From RFPW01 sp040401595 (GTDB lineage Bacteria; Pseudomonadota; Gammaproteobacteria; Burkholderiales; Burkholderiaceae_E): a stretch of 64,000 nt of DNA. Location of the stretch: positions 18,797-82,796 of the forward strand of contig JBBAOE010000018.1 of NCBI GenBank assembly GCA_040401595.1. The letters are read 5' to 3'. Under the pieces are notes generated by a model, which saw nothing but the letters and a program-made list of their open reading frames with translations, searched no databases and was not told the origin of the DNA. The position numbers were made by a program, and so were the translations under genes. Below, piece by piece: positions 24,861 through 34,303 of the stretch (positions are counted from its first letter, which is position 1; the number at the start of each line of letters is the position of its first letter).

Positions 24861-26393
24861 ATGTGCGGCATCCTCGGCATCGTTGCCAAGACCCCAGTCA
24901 ACCAACTTCTGTACGACGGATTGTTGCTGCTGCAGCATCGCGGCCAGGATGCGGCTGGGATCGCGACCTCGCAGGGTCATTCATTTCACATGCACAAGGC
25001 GAACGGGCTGGTGCGTGATGTGTTTCGGACCCGGAACATGCGTTCGTTGCCCGGTATGACCGGGATCGCGCATGTGCGCTATCCGACTGCGGGCAGCGCT
25101 TCGAATTCTGAAGAGGCGCAACCGTTCTACGTCAACGCACCCTTCGGGCTGCTGCTGGCGCATAACGGCAACCTCATCAACGGGGCCGAACTGAAGCAGG
25201 AAATGTTTCTGCGCGATCGCCGGCACGTCAATACCGACAGTGACTCCGAGGTTTTGCTCAACGTGCTCGCGCATGAGTTGCAGGCCGCGAGTCAGGCGAT
25301 CACGCCAGACCCGGAAACGGTCTTTGGCGCCGTCGCCCGACTCCACCAGCGGGTGCGTGGCGCGTATGCCTGTGTTGTGCAGATCGCCGGTCTGGGCCTG
25401 CTGGCATTTCGCGATCCGTTTGGCATCCGCCCGCTCTGCTACGGAACTGCCGAGACACCGGCGGGTACCGACTATCTCGTGGCAAGTGAATCGGCCGCGC
25501 TCGAAGGTCTGGGATTCCGGCTGGAGCGCGATATCGCCCCGGGCGAGGCGATTCTGATCGATCTCGATGGCCGCTTGCATGCGCGGGCCTGTGCGCCATC
25601 GGCCGTGCTGAATCCTTGTATTTTCGAGTATGTGTATTTCGCCCGTCCGGATTCGTTGATCGATGGCGCTTCGGTGTATGCGACCCGTCTCAAGATGGGC
25701 GAGTACCTCGCCCGCCGTGTCGAGACCGAACTGAGACTGGGCGATATCGACGTGGTGATGCCGATCCCCGAGACTTCGCGTCCGGCCGCCATGCAACTCG
25801 CTATGAAGCTGGGCATTGACTACCGCGAAGGGTTTTTGAAAAACCGCTATGTCGGACGGACCTTCATCATGCCCGGGCAGTCGACGCGCAAGAAAAGTGT
25901 TCGACAGAAGCTCAACGCGATGAGCGTGGAGTTCCGCGGCAAAAATGTACTTCTGGTCGATGACTCGATTGTCCGCGGGACAACCTCGCATGAAATCGTT
26001 CAGATGGCTCGTGACGCTGGCGCCAATCGTGTGTATTTTGCTTCTGCCGCGCCGCCGGTGCGTTTTCCCAATGTGTATGGCATCGATATGCCGACGCGCA
26101 ACGAACTGATCGCGCATGATCGCGATCAGGACGGTGTTCGCGATGCGATTGGTGCGGATGCGCTGGTCTACCAGAGTGTGGCCGATCTTGGGCGGGCGGT
26201 TCGGGAGATCAATCCGCTTCTTGAGCGATTTGATTCCAGTTGTTTTGATGGCATCTACGTCACCGGGGATGTCAGCGCGAACTATCTGGACCGGATCGAG
26301 GCCCATCGCCAAAGCGGCAGCGCTGCCCGCACAGGTCACGATGACGACACCGAACGCGGTCGTCTAGACCTGCAGGCGCCTGCTGAAGCCTGA
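24861..26393 (+). CDS. purF: Amidophosphoribosyltransferase
   Basis: First committed step of purine synthesis: PRPP plus glutamine to phosphoribosylamine. The N-terminal nucleophile glutaminase starts MCGILGIV with Cys2 as nucleophile, and RYPTAG and HNGNL line that site. The phosphoribosyltransferase half carries the PRPP loop VLLVDDSIVRGTT and GREGF-like YREGFLKNRYVGRTFI. Length of 510 aa is standard. It follows cvpA by 20 bases and precedes metZ, as in betaproteobacteria and Pseudomonas. Confidence 0.97.
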   Translation: MCGILGIVAKTPVNQLLYDGLLLLQHRGQDAAGIATSQGHSFHMHKANGLVRDVFRTRNMRSLPGMTGIAHVRYPTAGSASNSEEAQPFYVNAPFGLLLAHNGNLINGAELKQEMFLRDRRHVNTDSDSEVLLNVLAHELQAASQAITPDPETVFGAVARLHQRVRGAYACVVQIAGLGLLAFRDPFGIRPLCYGTAETPAGTDYLVASESAALEGLGFRLERDIAPGEAILIDLDGRLHARACAPSAVLNPCIFEYVYFARPDSLIDGASVYATRLKMGEYLARRVETELRLGDIDVVMPIPETSRPAAMQLAMKLGIDYREGFLKNRYVGRTFIMPGQSTRKKSVRQKLNAMSVEFRGKNVLLVDDSIVRGTTSHEIVQMARDAGANRVYFASAAPPVRFPNVYGIDMPTRNELIAHDRDQDGVRDAIGADALVYQSVADLGRAVREINPLLERFDSSCFDGIYVTGDVSANYLDRIEAHRQSGSAARTGHDDDTERGRLDLQAPAEA

Positions 26394-26416
26394 ATCATTG
26401 TCGAGAGGAAGTGTGC

Positions 26417-27700
26417 ATGAAGGTTCCGCAGTCTGAGGGGTTGGCGTTCGAAACCCGTGCCGTGCGTGCGGGTTCCATGAGAAGCGCGTTTGGCGAGCAT
26501 TCGGAGGCGATTTTTCTGACGTCGAGCTTCGTCTGTGAGAACGCTGCGCAAGCTGCTGCCGTGTTTGCGGGCGATGTCGAGGGATTTGTCTATTCGCGGG
26601 CTGGTAACCCGACCAATGCCATGTTTGAAGCCCGACTGGCTTCGCTCGAGGCGGGCGAGGCCTGCATCAGCGCGGCCTCGGGTATGGCTGCCATTCAGTC
26701 GACGGTGATGGCCCTCGCGGGGGCTGGCGATCACCTGGTGGTGTCGACGTCCGTCTTTGGTGCAACCGTCCAGCTATTCACGTCGATCCTGCCGCGTTTC
26801 GGGATTGAAACCACCTGGGTGTCGTTGACGGATCCGCAGGCCTGGGCCGATGCGATCCGCCCAAATACCCGGATGCTGTTTCTCGAGACGCCCTCCAATC
26901 CCCTGATGGAAGTCGCCGATCTGGCGGCATTGTCGAAGGTCGCCCGCGCAGCCGGGGTTCCGCTGGTGGTCGATAACTGTATCTGCACCCCGGCATTGCA
27001 GCGCCCGCTCGAGCAAGGTGCTGATATCGTCATTCATTCTGCAACGAAATATCTGGATGGTCAGGGCCGTGTCCTGGGCGGTGCGGTTGTTGGATCATCG
27101 GACTTCATTGACGGCCGCTTGCGGCCGATGCTGCGCACCACCGGGGCGGTGATGTCGCCGTTTAATGCCTGGATCATGCTGCGCGGGATGGAGACGCTGT
27201 CGCTGCGGGTGCGCCAGCAGTCCGCGAATGCGCTGGTACTGGCGCGCTTGCTGGCAGCACATCCCCAGGTCAGGCATGTGTACTACCCGGGTCTGGAGAA
27301 CCATCCGCAATTCGAATTGGCCGCCCAACAGCAGACGGCGGCTGGTGCGGTGCTTTCGTTTGAACTGCGCGCGGATCCCGAACTGGCGGGTTCTTCGGGT
27401 GACGCTGCGACCGAGGTTACCGCCGGTGGTCAGGCTGGGATCCTGTTGAATCGACGGGATGCGGAACTGCGTATGCGGGCCTGGCGTGTGATTGACGCCT
27501 GCGAACTCGTATCGATCACCGCGAATCTGGGCGATACTCGCAGCACGATCACCCATCCTGCGACGACGACCCATGGACGGATCACCCCCGCTGCCCGTGC
27601 CGCAGCCGGGATCGGTCAGGGCCTGATGCGGGTCGCAGTGGGCTTGGAAGATCCGCAGGATCTGTACCGGGATCTGCTACGCGGCTTGGATCCGGTTTAA
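26417..27700 (+). CDS. metZ: O-succinylhomoserine sulfhydrylase
   Basis: PLP enzyme of the Cys/Met metabolism family that makes homocysteine from O-succinylhomoserine and sulfide. The PLP lysine is in HSATKYLDGQGRVLGG. FETRAVRAG, YSRAGNPT and ETPSNPLMEV are typical segments, and SLGDTRS is represented by NLGDTRSTITHPATTTH. The ATG with AGGA seven bases upstream is preferred over a GTG six bases earlier. The purF-metZ linkage supports MetZ over cystathionine gamma-synthase. Its TAA overlaps the stop of the convergent tctA gene. Confidence 0.93.
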   Translation: MKVPQSEGLAFETRAVRAGSMRSAFGEHSEAIFLTSSFVCENAAQAAAVFAGDVEGFVYSRAGNPTNAMFEARLASLEAGEACISAASGMAAIQSTVMALAGAGDHLVVSTSVFGATVQLFTSILPRFGIETTWVSLTDPQAWADAIRPNTRMLFLETPSNPLMEVADLAALSKVARAAGVPLVVDNCICTPALQRPLEQGADIVIHSATKYLDGQGRVLGGAVVGSSDFIDGRLRPMLRTTGAVMSPFNAWIMLRGMETLSLRVRQQSANALVLARLLAAHPQVRHVYYPGLENHPQFELAAQQQTAAGAVLSFELRADPELAGSSGDAATEVTAGGQAGILLNRRDAELRMRAWRVIDACELVSITANLGDTRSTITHPATTTHGRITPAARAAAGIGQGLMRVAVGLEDPQDLYRDLLRGLDPV

Positions 27701-29223
27701 GCGCTCGCTGTCCGGGCCCGGCGCATTGCGCGCAGGGCGTCCGCGAGGACTGGCCACAAGGCGATCACCAGGGCAAGGCTGATCAGTGCCGCGCTGATCG
27801 GTGAACTCGCCAGACCGCTCCACTCCCCCTGGCTGATGGCCAGGGCGCGGCGTAATTGCCCTTCGGCCAAAGGGCCCAGGATCAGGCCAATGACAGCTGG
27901 GGCAAGCGGCCAGCCGGATCGGCGCATCCCATAGCCAACCAGTCCGGCGCCCAGCAGCAGCCAGAGGTCGAAGGCCGATTGGCGCATGCCGTAGGTGCCG
28001 AGCATGGCGAACACGATAATCCCCGCGTACAGCCAGCGCTTGGGGATGGCGAGCAGCCGAACCCACAGCCCGACCAGGGGCAGGTTGAGCGCGAGCAGGA
28101 CGATGTTCCCCACCAGCAGGCTGGCAATCAGGCCCCAGACGAGCTCGGGCTGGGTGACGAACAAGAGCGGCCCCGGCTGCAGGCCGTACTGCTGAAACCC
28201 GGCCAGCATCATCGCTGCAGTCGCTGAAACGGGCAGTCCCAGGGCCAGCATCGGGACGAGGGCAGCGGTGACTCCCGCGTTGTTGGCAGCTTCGGGTCCG
28301 GCCACCCCTTCGATGGCGCCATGGCCGAAGGCCTCCGGATTTTTGGAGAGGCGTTTTTCAACCGCGTAGCTCAGGAAGGTCGGGATTTCGACCCCGCCCG
28401 CCGGAATACATCCGAAGGGGAAACCGATGGCAGTCCCTCGCAGCCAGGCCGGCCAGGAGCGACGCCAGTCATCGGCGCTCATGCGGACTCGTCCAGTCTG
28501 TAGAACCGCTTCTTCTTCGTCTTCGTGAACGGCTGCGTACAGTGTTTCACCGATGGCAAACAAACCCATGGCGACCAGCGTGACTTCGACGCCATCGAAG
28601 AGTTCCGGAATACCCATCGCAAGTCGGGGTTGCCCGGTCTGGCCGTCGATACCGACCAGGCCAGTCGCGATCCCCGCGATCAGGGCGCCGGCACCTTTAA
28701 GGCGATCCTTGCCCAGCGTTACCGTGACGGTCACGAAGGCCAGCGCGAGCAGCGCAAAGTATTCGGCTGGCCCAAACCGCAGGGCAATTTCGACCACCCA
28801 GGGGGCGAGCAGGGCCACGATGGCGGTCGCCAGCAGGCCGGCGACAAAGGAGCCGATGGCAGCGGTGGCCAGCGCAGGGCCGGCTCGGCCAGCCCTGGCC
28901 ATCCGGTTCCCTTCGAGCGAGGTCACGATGGAGCCCGATTCGCCGGGCGTATTGAGCAAGATGGCGGTGGTCGAACCGCCGTACATGGCGCCGTAGTAGA
29001 CCCCGGCGAACATGATCATGGCGCCGGTTGGCTCCAGCTTTGCCGTGAGCGGCAACAGCAACGCGAGGGTGACCGCGGGGCCCACGCCAGGCAGTACGCC
29101 GACCGCAGTCCCGAGCAGGCAGCCCAGAAAGGCGTAGAGCAGATTGTCCGGTGCGATCGCGACCAGCAGACCATCGGCCAGCGCGCTAAGGGCGGTCAGG
29201 GTGACCGAACTGTCCGGCATCAT
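27697..29223 (-). CDS. tctA: Tripartite tricarboxylate transporter, large permease subunit TctA
   Basis: Large membrane subunit of a TctABC secondary transporter for citrate-like or other carboxylates, driven by an ion gradient. About 11-12 spans cover 508 aa. Signature segments are GVLPGVGPAVTLALLLPL, GVYYGAMYGGSTTAILLN and NTPGESGSIVTSLEG. PAGGVEIPTFLSYAVEK and GVAGPEAANNA are the second signature. It starts at an ATG sharing bases with the tctB stop. Last gene of the operon; it meets metZ end to end. Confidence 0.94.
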   Translation of the reverse strand: MMPDSSVTLTALSALADGLLVAIAPDNLLYAFLGCLLGTAVGVLPGVGPAVTLALLLPLTAKLEPTGAMIMFAGVYYGAMYGGSTTAILLNTPGESGSIVTSLEGNRMARAGRAGPALATAAIGSFVAGLLATAIVALLAPWVVEIALRFGPAEYFALLALAFVTVTVTLGKDRLKGAGALIAGIATGLVGIDGQTGQPRLAMGIPELFDGVEVTLVAMGLFAIGETLYAAVHEDEEEAVLQTGRVRMSADDWRRSWPAWLRGTAIGFPFGCIPAGGVEIPTFLSYAVEKRLSKNPEAFGHGAIEGVAGPEAANNAGVTAALVPMLALGLPVSATAAMMLAGFQQYGLQPGPLLFVTQPELVWGLIASLLVGNIVLLALNLPLVGLWVRLLAIPKRWLYAGIIVFAMLGTYGMRQSAFDLWLLLGAGLVGYGMRRSGWPLAPAVIGLILGPLAEGQLRRALAISQGEWSGLASSPISAALISLALVIALWPVLADALRAMRRARTASA

Positions 29224-29849
29224 CAGGCACCAGGCAAGGCACTGAGCCAACCCGCAGGCAGGCGCAGGCCAAGACCGACTGTGAACATAAACCAGGTCGT
29301 GAGGGCGAAGATCAGGGCCACCCCAACGTCGCCCAACAGCTTGCGAGCCGTTTCGGCCGACGGCGTCTGCCCGGCGGCCCCGCTGGTGGAGACCGGACCT
29401 GGGCGCCCTGGAAAGGCCTGGGCCGCCAGCACGAACGCGGCCGTCATCGCGGGCACAAACCCGACGCGTTCGATCCCGAGGGCGCCGATGGCCACGGCGG
29501 TGAGCAACCACCCGAGGGCAGCGATCCGCGCGACGGGAGGCCTCGAACCAGTGCCGTCAAAGACCTCGGCCTGGGCTTCGCCCGCTTGCATCGAGCCCGA
29601 GCGCCAGGCGCCGATGGCGAGCACGGGCGCCAGCAGCAACATCAATGTCCCGATCACGGTCGGAAAAAAACTCGGACCGACGGGCGAGTATCCGCCGGTG
29701 CTTGCGATGCCCTGGGCCTGGAGCACAACGAACAGGCCGCCCCCGCCCAAGGCCAGCGGCATGGTGAGGTCGGCGGCGAGTGCCCCGGCGGATCGGGATG
29801 GGATGCGGGTCGGGGCGGTTAGATCTGGGGGTTGGTCCCTCGCGCTCAC
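29223..29849 (-). CDS. tctB: Tripartite tricarboxylate transporter, small membrane subunit TctB
   Basis: Four-span small subunit of the TctABC transporter (DUF1468 family). Hydrophobic stretches occur near residues 30-45, 60-80, 105-125 and 170-200. GPSFFPTVIGTLMLLLAP is the typical first loop and span. I take the GTG that overlaps the tctC stop by four bases as the start, giving 208 aa. The frame is open further upstream inside tctC, but that extension has no family resemblance. Confidence 0.85.
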   Translation of the reverse strand: MSARDQPPDLTAPTRIPSRSAGALAADLTMPLALGGGGLFVVLQAQGIASTGGYSPVGPSFFPTVIGTLMLLLAPVLAIGAWRSGSMQAGEAQAEVFDGTGSRPPVARIAALGWLLTAVAIGALGIERVGFVPAMTAAFVLAAQAFPGRPGPVSTSGAAGQTPSAETARKLLGDVGVALIFALTTWFMFTVGLGLRLPAGWLSALPGA

Positions 29850-30823
29850 TTCTTGGCAAGACCCAGGGAGTCGACGATCGCGCCGATCCGTTTTTGTTCT
29901 GCCGTGACGAACGGTCCGAACTCCTTGCCCGACAAATGGAATTCCAGCCATTCCAGCTTGTCCAGAGACTGTTTCCAGGACGGCGTCTTGACAGCGGCAT
30001 CCACAGCGCGGATCAGGGCATCGCGCTGTGCTTCTGAAATATCGGGCCCGGCGAAGACGCCACGCCAGTTAACCAGTTCCACATCAACCCCGAGTTCGCG
30101 CAGCGTCGGTACGGCGACATCGGGCAGGCGCTGGGCGCTGGAGACGGCGAGTGCGCGCAGACGGCCGGATTTGATGTGGGGCAGGAATTCGGCGACGCCG
30201 GAAATGCCTGCGGCAACATGGCCGCCCAGCAATGCGGCGACGGCTTCGGCCCCACTGGTGTAGGCGACATAGTTAACTTTGGAAGGATCGGTGCCCGCCT
30301 CGCGCGCCACCAGGCCAGCCAGAAGATGGTCGACCCCGCCGGCCGAACCCCCGGCAAAGGCAACGGCGCCAGGATTGGCCTTGAGGGCAGCCATCAGGTC
30401 CCGGATGTTCATGATCTTGGACGCAGTCGGTACCGCGATGACGTTGGCCTCGGCCAGGAGTCGGGCGATTGGCGTGACGTTGGCGAGCGAGACCGGAGTC
30501 TTGTTGAGATGGACTGCGCCTACGGTCACCAGTCCCGCGACGATCAGTGCATTGGGACTGGCTTTGTCGGTGTTCAGGAATTGGGCCAGACCGATGGTGC
30601 CGCCCGCACCGCCCTTGTTTTCGTACTGGACGCTCTTGGTCAGGCCGCCGGATTGGAGTGCGGCACCGAGACTGCGCCCGGTCTGGTCAAATCCGCCGCC
30701 GGGGCCGGCTGGAATCATGATCCGCATGGAATCGAAGGCGGAGGTCTGGGCAATAACCTGACCCGGCAGCGTCGTGGCCACGATTGGCAAGGTGAGTGAT
30801 TGCAGGAGCGTACGACGGTGCAT
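29846..30823 (-). CDS. tctC: Tripartite tricarboxylate transporter substrate-binding protein TctC
   Basis: Periplasmic solute receptor of the TctC/Bug family. It begins MHRRTLLQ and has a signal peptide ending about residue 26 (PGQVIAQT). IMIPAGPGGGFDQTGR is the family motif that binds the carboxylate, and GGAGGTIGLAQF follows. A strong GGAGGA lies seven bases before this ATG, settling the start (about 325 aa). tctC-tctB-tctA overlap and form one operon reading left. The ligand cannot be told from sequence; this family is greatly expanded in Burkholderiales. Confidence 0.92.
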   Translation of the reverse strand: MHRRTLLQSLTLPIVATTLPGQVIAQTSAFDSMRIMIPAGPGGGFDQTGRSLGAALQSGGLTKSVQYENKGGAGGTIGLAQFLNTDKASPNALIVAGLVTVGAVHLNKTPVSLANVTPIARLLAEANVIAVPTASKIMNIRDLMAALKANPGAVAFAGGSAGGVDHLLAGLVAREAGTDPSKVNYVAYTSGAEAVAALLGGHVAAGISGVAEFLPHIKSGRLRALAVSSAQRLPDVAVPTLRELGVDVELVNWRGVFAGPDISEAQRDALIRAVDAAVKTPSWKQSLDKLEWLEFHLSGKEFGPFVTAEQKRIGAIVDSLGLAKK

Positions 30824-30906
30824 GCGAAAGTCCTCCGAATTAGTTGAATCGAGTATACCGTTGGCCCGCGTCGATCCAGACCATCCGCAGCGCATCCGCA
30901 GCGCAT

Positions 30907-30961
30907 CCGTAGCAGCACCCGTAGCAGCACCCGTAGCAGCATCCGTAGCAGAATCCGCAGG
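30907..30961. repeat. 12-base tandem repeat abutting the dnaE2 gap
   Basis: CCGTAGCAGCAC and close variants occur about four and a half times and run directly into the N block. Leftward translation through it gives repetitive Cys-Tyr-Gly-Cys or Leu-Leu-Arg-Val, unlike any DnaE2 C-terminus. The reading CGFCYGC to the TAA at 30840 is the only tail available on this side, and I do not trust it as coding. Confidence 0.85.
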
Positions 30962-31061
30962 NNNNNNNNNNNNNNNNNNNNNNNNNNNNNNNNNNNNNNN
31001 NNNNNNNNNNNNNNNNNNNNNNNNNNNNNNNNNNNNNNNNNNNNNNNNNNNNNNNNNNNNN
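30962..31061. other. Assembly gap (100 N) in dnaE2
   Basis: Placeholder gap flanked by two different 12-base tandem repeats. The conserved C-terminal part of DnaE2 is missing from both sides, so the real distance must be several hundred bases. Confidence 0.98.
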
Positions 31062-31119
31062 CAGGATCGGGTTCAGGATCGGGTTCAGGATCGGGTTCAG
31101 GATCGGGTTCAGGATTGGA
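31062..31119. repeat. 12-base tandem repeat at the right edge of the dnaE2 gap
   Basis: CAGGATCGGGTT occurs four times perfectly plus a partial copy. Read leftward it encodes alternating Pro-Glu-Pro-Asp in the dnaE2 frame. Confidence 0.92.
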
Positions 31120-33783
31120 TCCATGTTGGGTGCCATCTTCCGGGATCCACCCCAGTCCGGTGTGTGGGTCGGCAAACCGTTGCAGTGCTGCTGCTGATGC
31201 TTTGGTCTCTTCGAGCATGGCCCCGCGGGCACTGCGCAAAATGTCGACGGGACGGACCTCGACGCCATGGGCCCGGGCATCGCGCACGAGCTGCGCCGGG
31301 GCGTAGAAGCCCATCGGCTGGCTATCCAGTAGGGCGGCTAGAAAGGCGGCCGGCTCGTGCCGTTTAAGCCAGGAGCTGACATAGACGAGTAGCGCGAAGC
31401 TGGCTGCGTGGCTCTCGGGGAATCCGTATTCACCAAATCCCTGAATCTGGGCAAAGATCGCCTCGGCAAATTCGCGCTCGTAGCCGCGCGCCAGCATGCC
31501 GTCGACGACTCGAGCATGAAAGGTGTCGAGTCCGCCTTTGCGTCGCCAGGCGGCCATCGCACGGCGCAGCTGATCGGCCTCGCCCGGGGTGAACCCGGCC
31601 GCGAGGATGGCGATCTGCATCACCTGTTCCTGAAAAATCGGGACCCCGAGCGTGCGCTCGAGCGCAGGACGGATTTCGTCGCGCGGATAGTCGACCCGCT
31701 CCAGTCCCTGGCGACGGCGCAGGTACGGGTGAACCATGCCGCCCTGGATCGGACCCGGCCGGACGATGGCGACCTCGATCACGAGATCGTAGAAGCAGCG
31801 TGGCCGCAGGCGCGGCAGCATCGTCATCTGCGCCCGCGATTCGATCTGAAACACCCCGACCGTATCGCCGCGTGAAATCATCTCGTAGGTGTGTGGATCT
31901 TCGGCCGGGATGGCCTGCATCGGCAGGCGTAGTGGGGCGTGGGCGGCCAGTGCAGCGGGGTCCTGCCGCAAGACGGCGGCGCGGGTTGATGGATCGAGCG
32001 CATCCAGATCGATGGCGGACGCGTCCCGGATACCGCGGCGTTCGCCCACGATGGTGAGCGCGCGCCGGATAGCGGTCAGCATGCCCAGGGCCAGCACATC
32101 GATTTTCAGTAACCCAAGCGCATCCAGATCGTTCTTATCCCATTGAATGACCGTGCGCCCGTCCATCGCCGTGTTCTCGATCGGTACAAGGCGTGTGAGC
32201 TTGTCGCGGGCGATGACAAAGCCACCGCTGTGCTGCGTCAGATGACGCGGGAAGCCGATCAGGGTCGGAATCAGTGCGAGCCAGAGTCGGATGCGTGGCG
32301 CTTCGGGGTCCAGTCCAGCTTCCTGGAGCGATTCCGGGCGAATGCTTGCCCCATCCCACCAGGCGCGGTCTCGCGCAACGATGTCGATCGCCTCGGGCGC
32401 AATACCGAGCGCAAAGCCTGCGTCCCGTAGCGCGCTGCGGGGTCGCCACGTGATGATCGCGGCAGCCAGTGCAGCGCGTTCGCGCCCGTACTTGGTGTAA
32501 ATATGTTGAATGACTTCTTCGCGCCGCTGGTGCTCGAAATCGACATCGATATCAGGCGGTTCGCCGCGCTCGCGCGAGATGAAGCGCTCGAAGAGCACGT
32601 TCATACGCGAGGGGTCCACCTCGGTGATCCCCAGGCAGTAGCAGACGGCGGAATTGGCGGCAGAGCCGCGGCCCTGGCAGAGGATTCCGCGCCCGCGCGC
32701 AAAGGCGACCAGCTCGGCAACCGTCAGGAAGTAGGGCTCGTACTGTAATTCTGCAATGAGTGCGAGCTCGTGCTCGATCTGCGCCCGCACCTTCGCTGGC
32801 GTGCCTTCGGGCCAGCGCTGGGTGGCGCCCCGTTCGGTGAGCGTGCGTAGCCATTGCGCCGGGGTATGGCCAGCGGGGACGATTTCGTCCGGATATTCAT
32901 AGCGCAATTCGTCGAGTGAAAACCGGCAACGTGCTGCGATTTCGAGGGTTTCGTCGAGGAGTTCTGGCGGGTATTGCTGGGCCAGGCGCAAGCGTGCGCG
33001 TAGGTGGCGCTCGGCGTTCGCATCCAGTCGAAACCCGAGTGCGTCGAGTGGCATCCGGTGGCGCACCGAGGTCAATACGTCGAGGAGGGGTTTGCGCGAG
33101 CGCCGGTGCATCCGGACGTCGCCGCTGGCGGCCAGCGGCACACCGGTGGTGCGCGAGATGGCACGCAAGCGGTCGAGATGGGCGCCGTCATGGCCGTGCG
33201 CAAGGCGCTCGGCTGCGATCCAGAGCCGTCCACCGTCCGGTGCCGCGGATCCGCGGCCAAAGCGCCGGGCGAGCCAGCCGGTTTGCTGCAGGAGTATTGA
33301 GCGGGACGCGCTGGGATCGGGGGCCAGTAGGGCGATGCAATCGGGCAGGCCGGAATCGAGATCGCTGCATTCGAGCCGGTACTGGCCTTTGGGCGCGCGC
33401 CGGCGGGTGCGGGAAATGAGTTCGCTGAGGTGGCCGTAGCCCGCACGGGTCTGCGCCAGGAGAATGATCCGCCCGTGCTGCCCGTGCTGCCCGTGCTGCT
33501 CGTGCTGCTCGTGATACCCATTAGGCGGTGGTGTCGGCGCTTGGTCTGTGCTCGCTCCCGTCAACAACGGCAGCGCAAATTCGGCCCCGATCAGAAGGGG
33601 CAGACCGACCTGTTTGGCGGCCTGGTGGGCCCGTACGACGCCGGCGAGTGAGGCTTCGTCGGTGAGGGCCAGTGCGGCATAGCCGAGCGCATGCGCGCGT
33701 TCGACCAACTCCTCAGGGTGCGACGCTGCGCGCAGGAAGGAAAAATTGCTGAGGCAGTGAAGTTCGGCGTAGGCGGGTAGCAC
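31062..33783 (-). CDS. dnaE2: Error-prone DNA polymerase III alpha subunit DnaE2/ImuC (3' end lost in gap)
   Basis: Catalytic polymerase of the ImuA-ImuB-DnaE2 mutasome used in SOS mutagenesis. It starts at a GTG with the PHP domain (YAELHCLSNFSFLRAASHPEELV). The C-family polymerase core has GRGSAANSAVCYCLGIT, the metal-binding acids in PPDIDVDFEHQRREEV, and QIQGFGEYGFPESHAASFA. Roughly 907 residues are present. After GFYAPAQLVRDARAHGVEVRPVDI the usual ALRLGLR section and C-terminus are absent. The sequence runs into a Pro-Glu-Pro-Asp repeat and the gap. A His/Gln-rich repeat near residue 95 is also unusual. A LexA box lies just upstream. Confidence 0.92.
33472..33516. repeat. 9-base tandem repeat inside dnaE2
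   Basis: CCCGTGCTG occurs three times, followed by two CTCGTG variants. In the leftward dnaE2 frame it encodes His-Glu-Gln and His-Gly-Gln triplets inserted in the PHP domain. Confidence 0.88.
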
Positions 33784-33801
33784 GGAACGGATCGTTGAAT
33801 A

Positions 33802-33817
33802 CTGTATGAATGAACAG
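33802..33817. promoter_or_regulatory. LexA box upstream of dnaE2
   Basis: CTGT-ATGAATGA-ACAG fits the CTGT-N8-ACAG SOS operator exactly. It ends 19 bases before the dnaE2 GTG, where it would cover the promoter or the start of transcription. LexA is encoded 4 kb away in the same window. Confidence 0.88.
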
Positions 33818-33854
33818 TATCACGAAGGTGCTGACGATCCCCGTTGATCCGAAT

Positions 33855-33882
33855 GTAAAAAGCCCCGCAGTTGCGGGGCTTT
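33855..33882 (-). terminator. Rho-independent terminator
   Basis: AAAGCCCCGCA and its complement TGCGGGGCTTT form an 11-pair hairpin with a tiny loop. On the minus strand it is followed by a run of five T, so it ends the leftward 91-residue gene. Confidence 0.85.
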
Positions 33883-33919
33883 GATGCTCCAGAGCGTTGA
33901 TGCTCCGAGGCTTTTATGT

Positions 33920-34195
33920 TCAGTTGGTGTGGGACGCGGTTTGCAACTGGCGGTTCGTGCGGCCTGGCGGTGGCGGCGGGTCGGCACGTGCGATCAGCGC
34001 TTCGACATCAAACTGGTCGAGCGTGTGATAGGTGTTGTCTTCACCGTAGAGGATGCGACGGTCATTACCCCCGACCAGTTCGCGCGCTTTGACGATCGCT
34101 GCGCGCAGCGAGGTGTAGAGCACGGATCCGTTCATTTTGAACACGCGGCCACGGCGATTCAGGATGGTCACGCTAGGCTGAATAGGCTCACTCAT
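33920..34195 (-). CDS. Small hypothetical protein
   Basis: Unrecognised protein of 91 aa. It opens MSEPIQPSVTILNRRGRVFK, followed by a helical segment (LYTSLRAAIVKARELVGG), GEDNTYHTLDQFDVEAL and a proline-rich tail. No signal peptide or membrane span. The strong terminator immediately after it on the same strand supports a real transcript. It lies between the two SOS transcription units but has no LexA box of its own that I can see. No clear ribosome site precedes the ATG. Confidence 0.6.
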   Translation of the reverse strand: MSEPIQPSVTILNRRGRVFKMNGSVLYTSLRAAIVKARELVGGNDRRILYGEDNTYHTLDQFDVEALIARADPPPPPGRTNRQLQTASHTN

Positions 34196-34303
34196 TGGAC
34201 GCGATTACCGGAAGGTCTGATGGGGCGAATGGAAGATACTGTCGATTGAGCATCTCAAGCCCCGTAAATGTACAAGTTTTTTCCCTTCTTGTGACATCTG
34301 AAT

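Noticed and set aside
24981..26339. Leftward reading frame (452 codons) opposite purF
   Set aside because: Antisense shadow of purF, which has all its catalytic motifs on the + strand.
28525..29907. Long rightward reading frame (460 codons) over tctA-tctB
   Set aside because: It is the antisense shadow of the tct genes; composition is low complexity and no family is recognised, whereas the leftward frames have clear TctA and TctB motifs.
31062..31119. Tandem repeats considered as a CRISPR array
   Set aside because: Units are 12 bases and directly adjacent, with no spacers and no cas genes.
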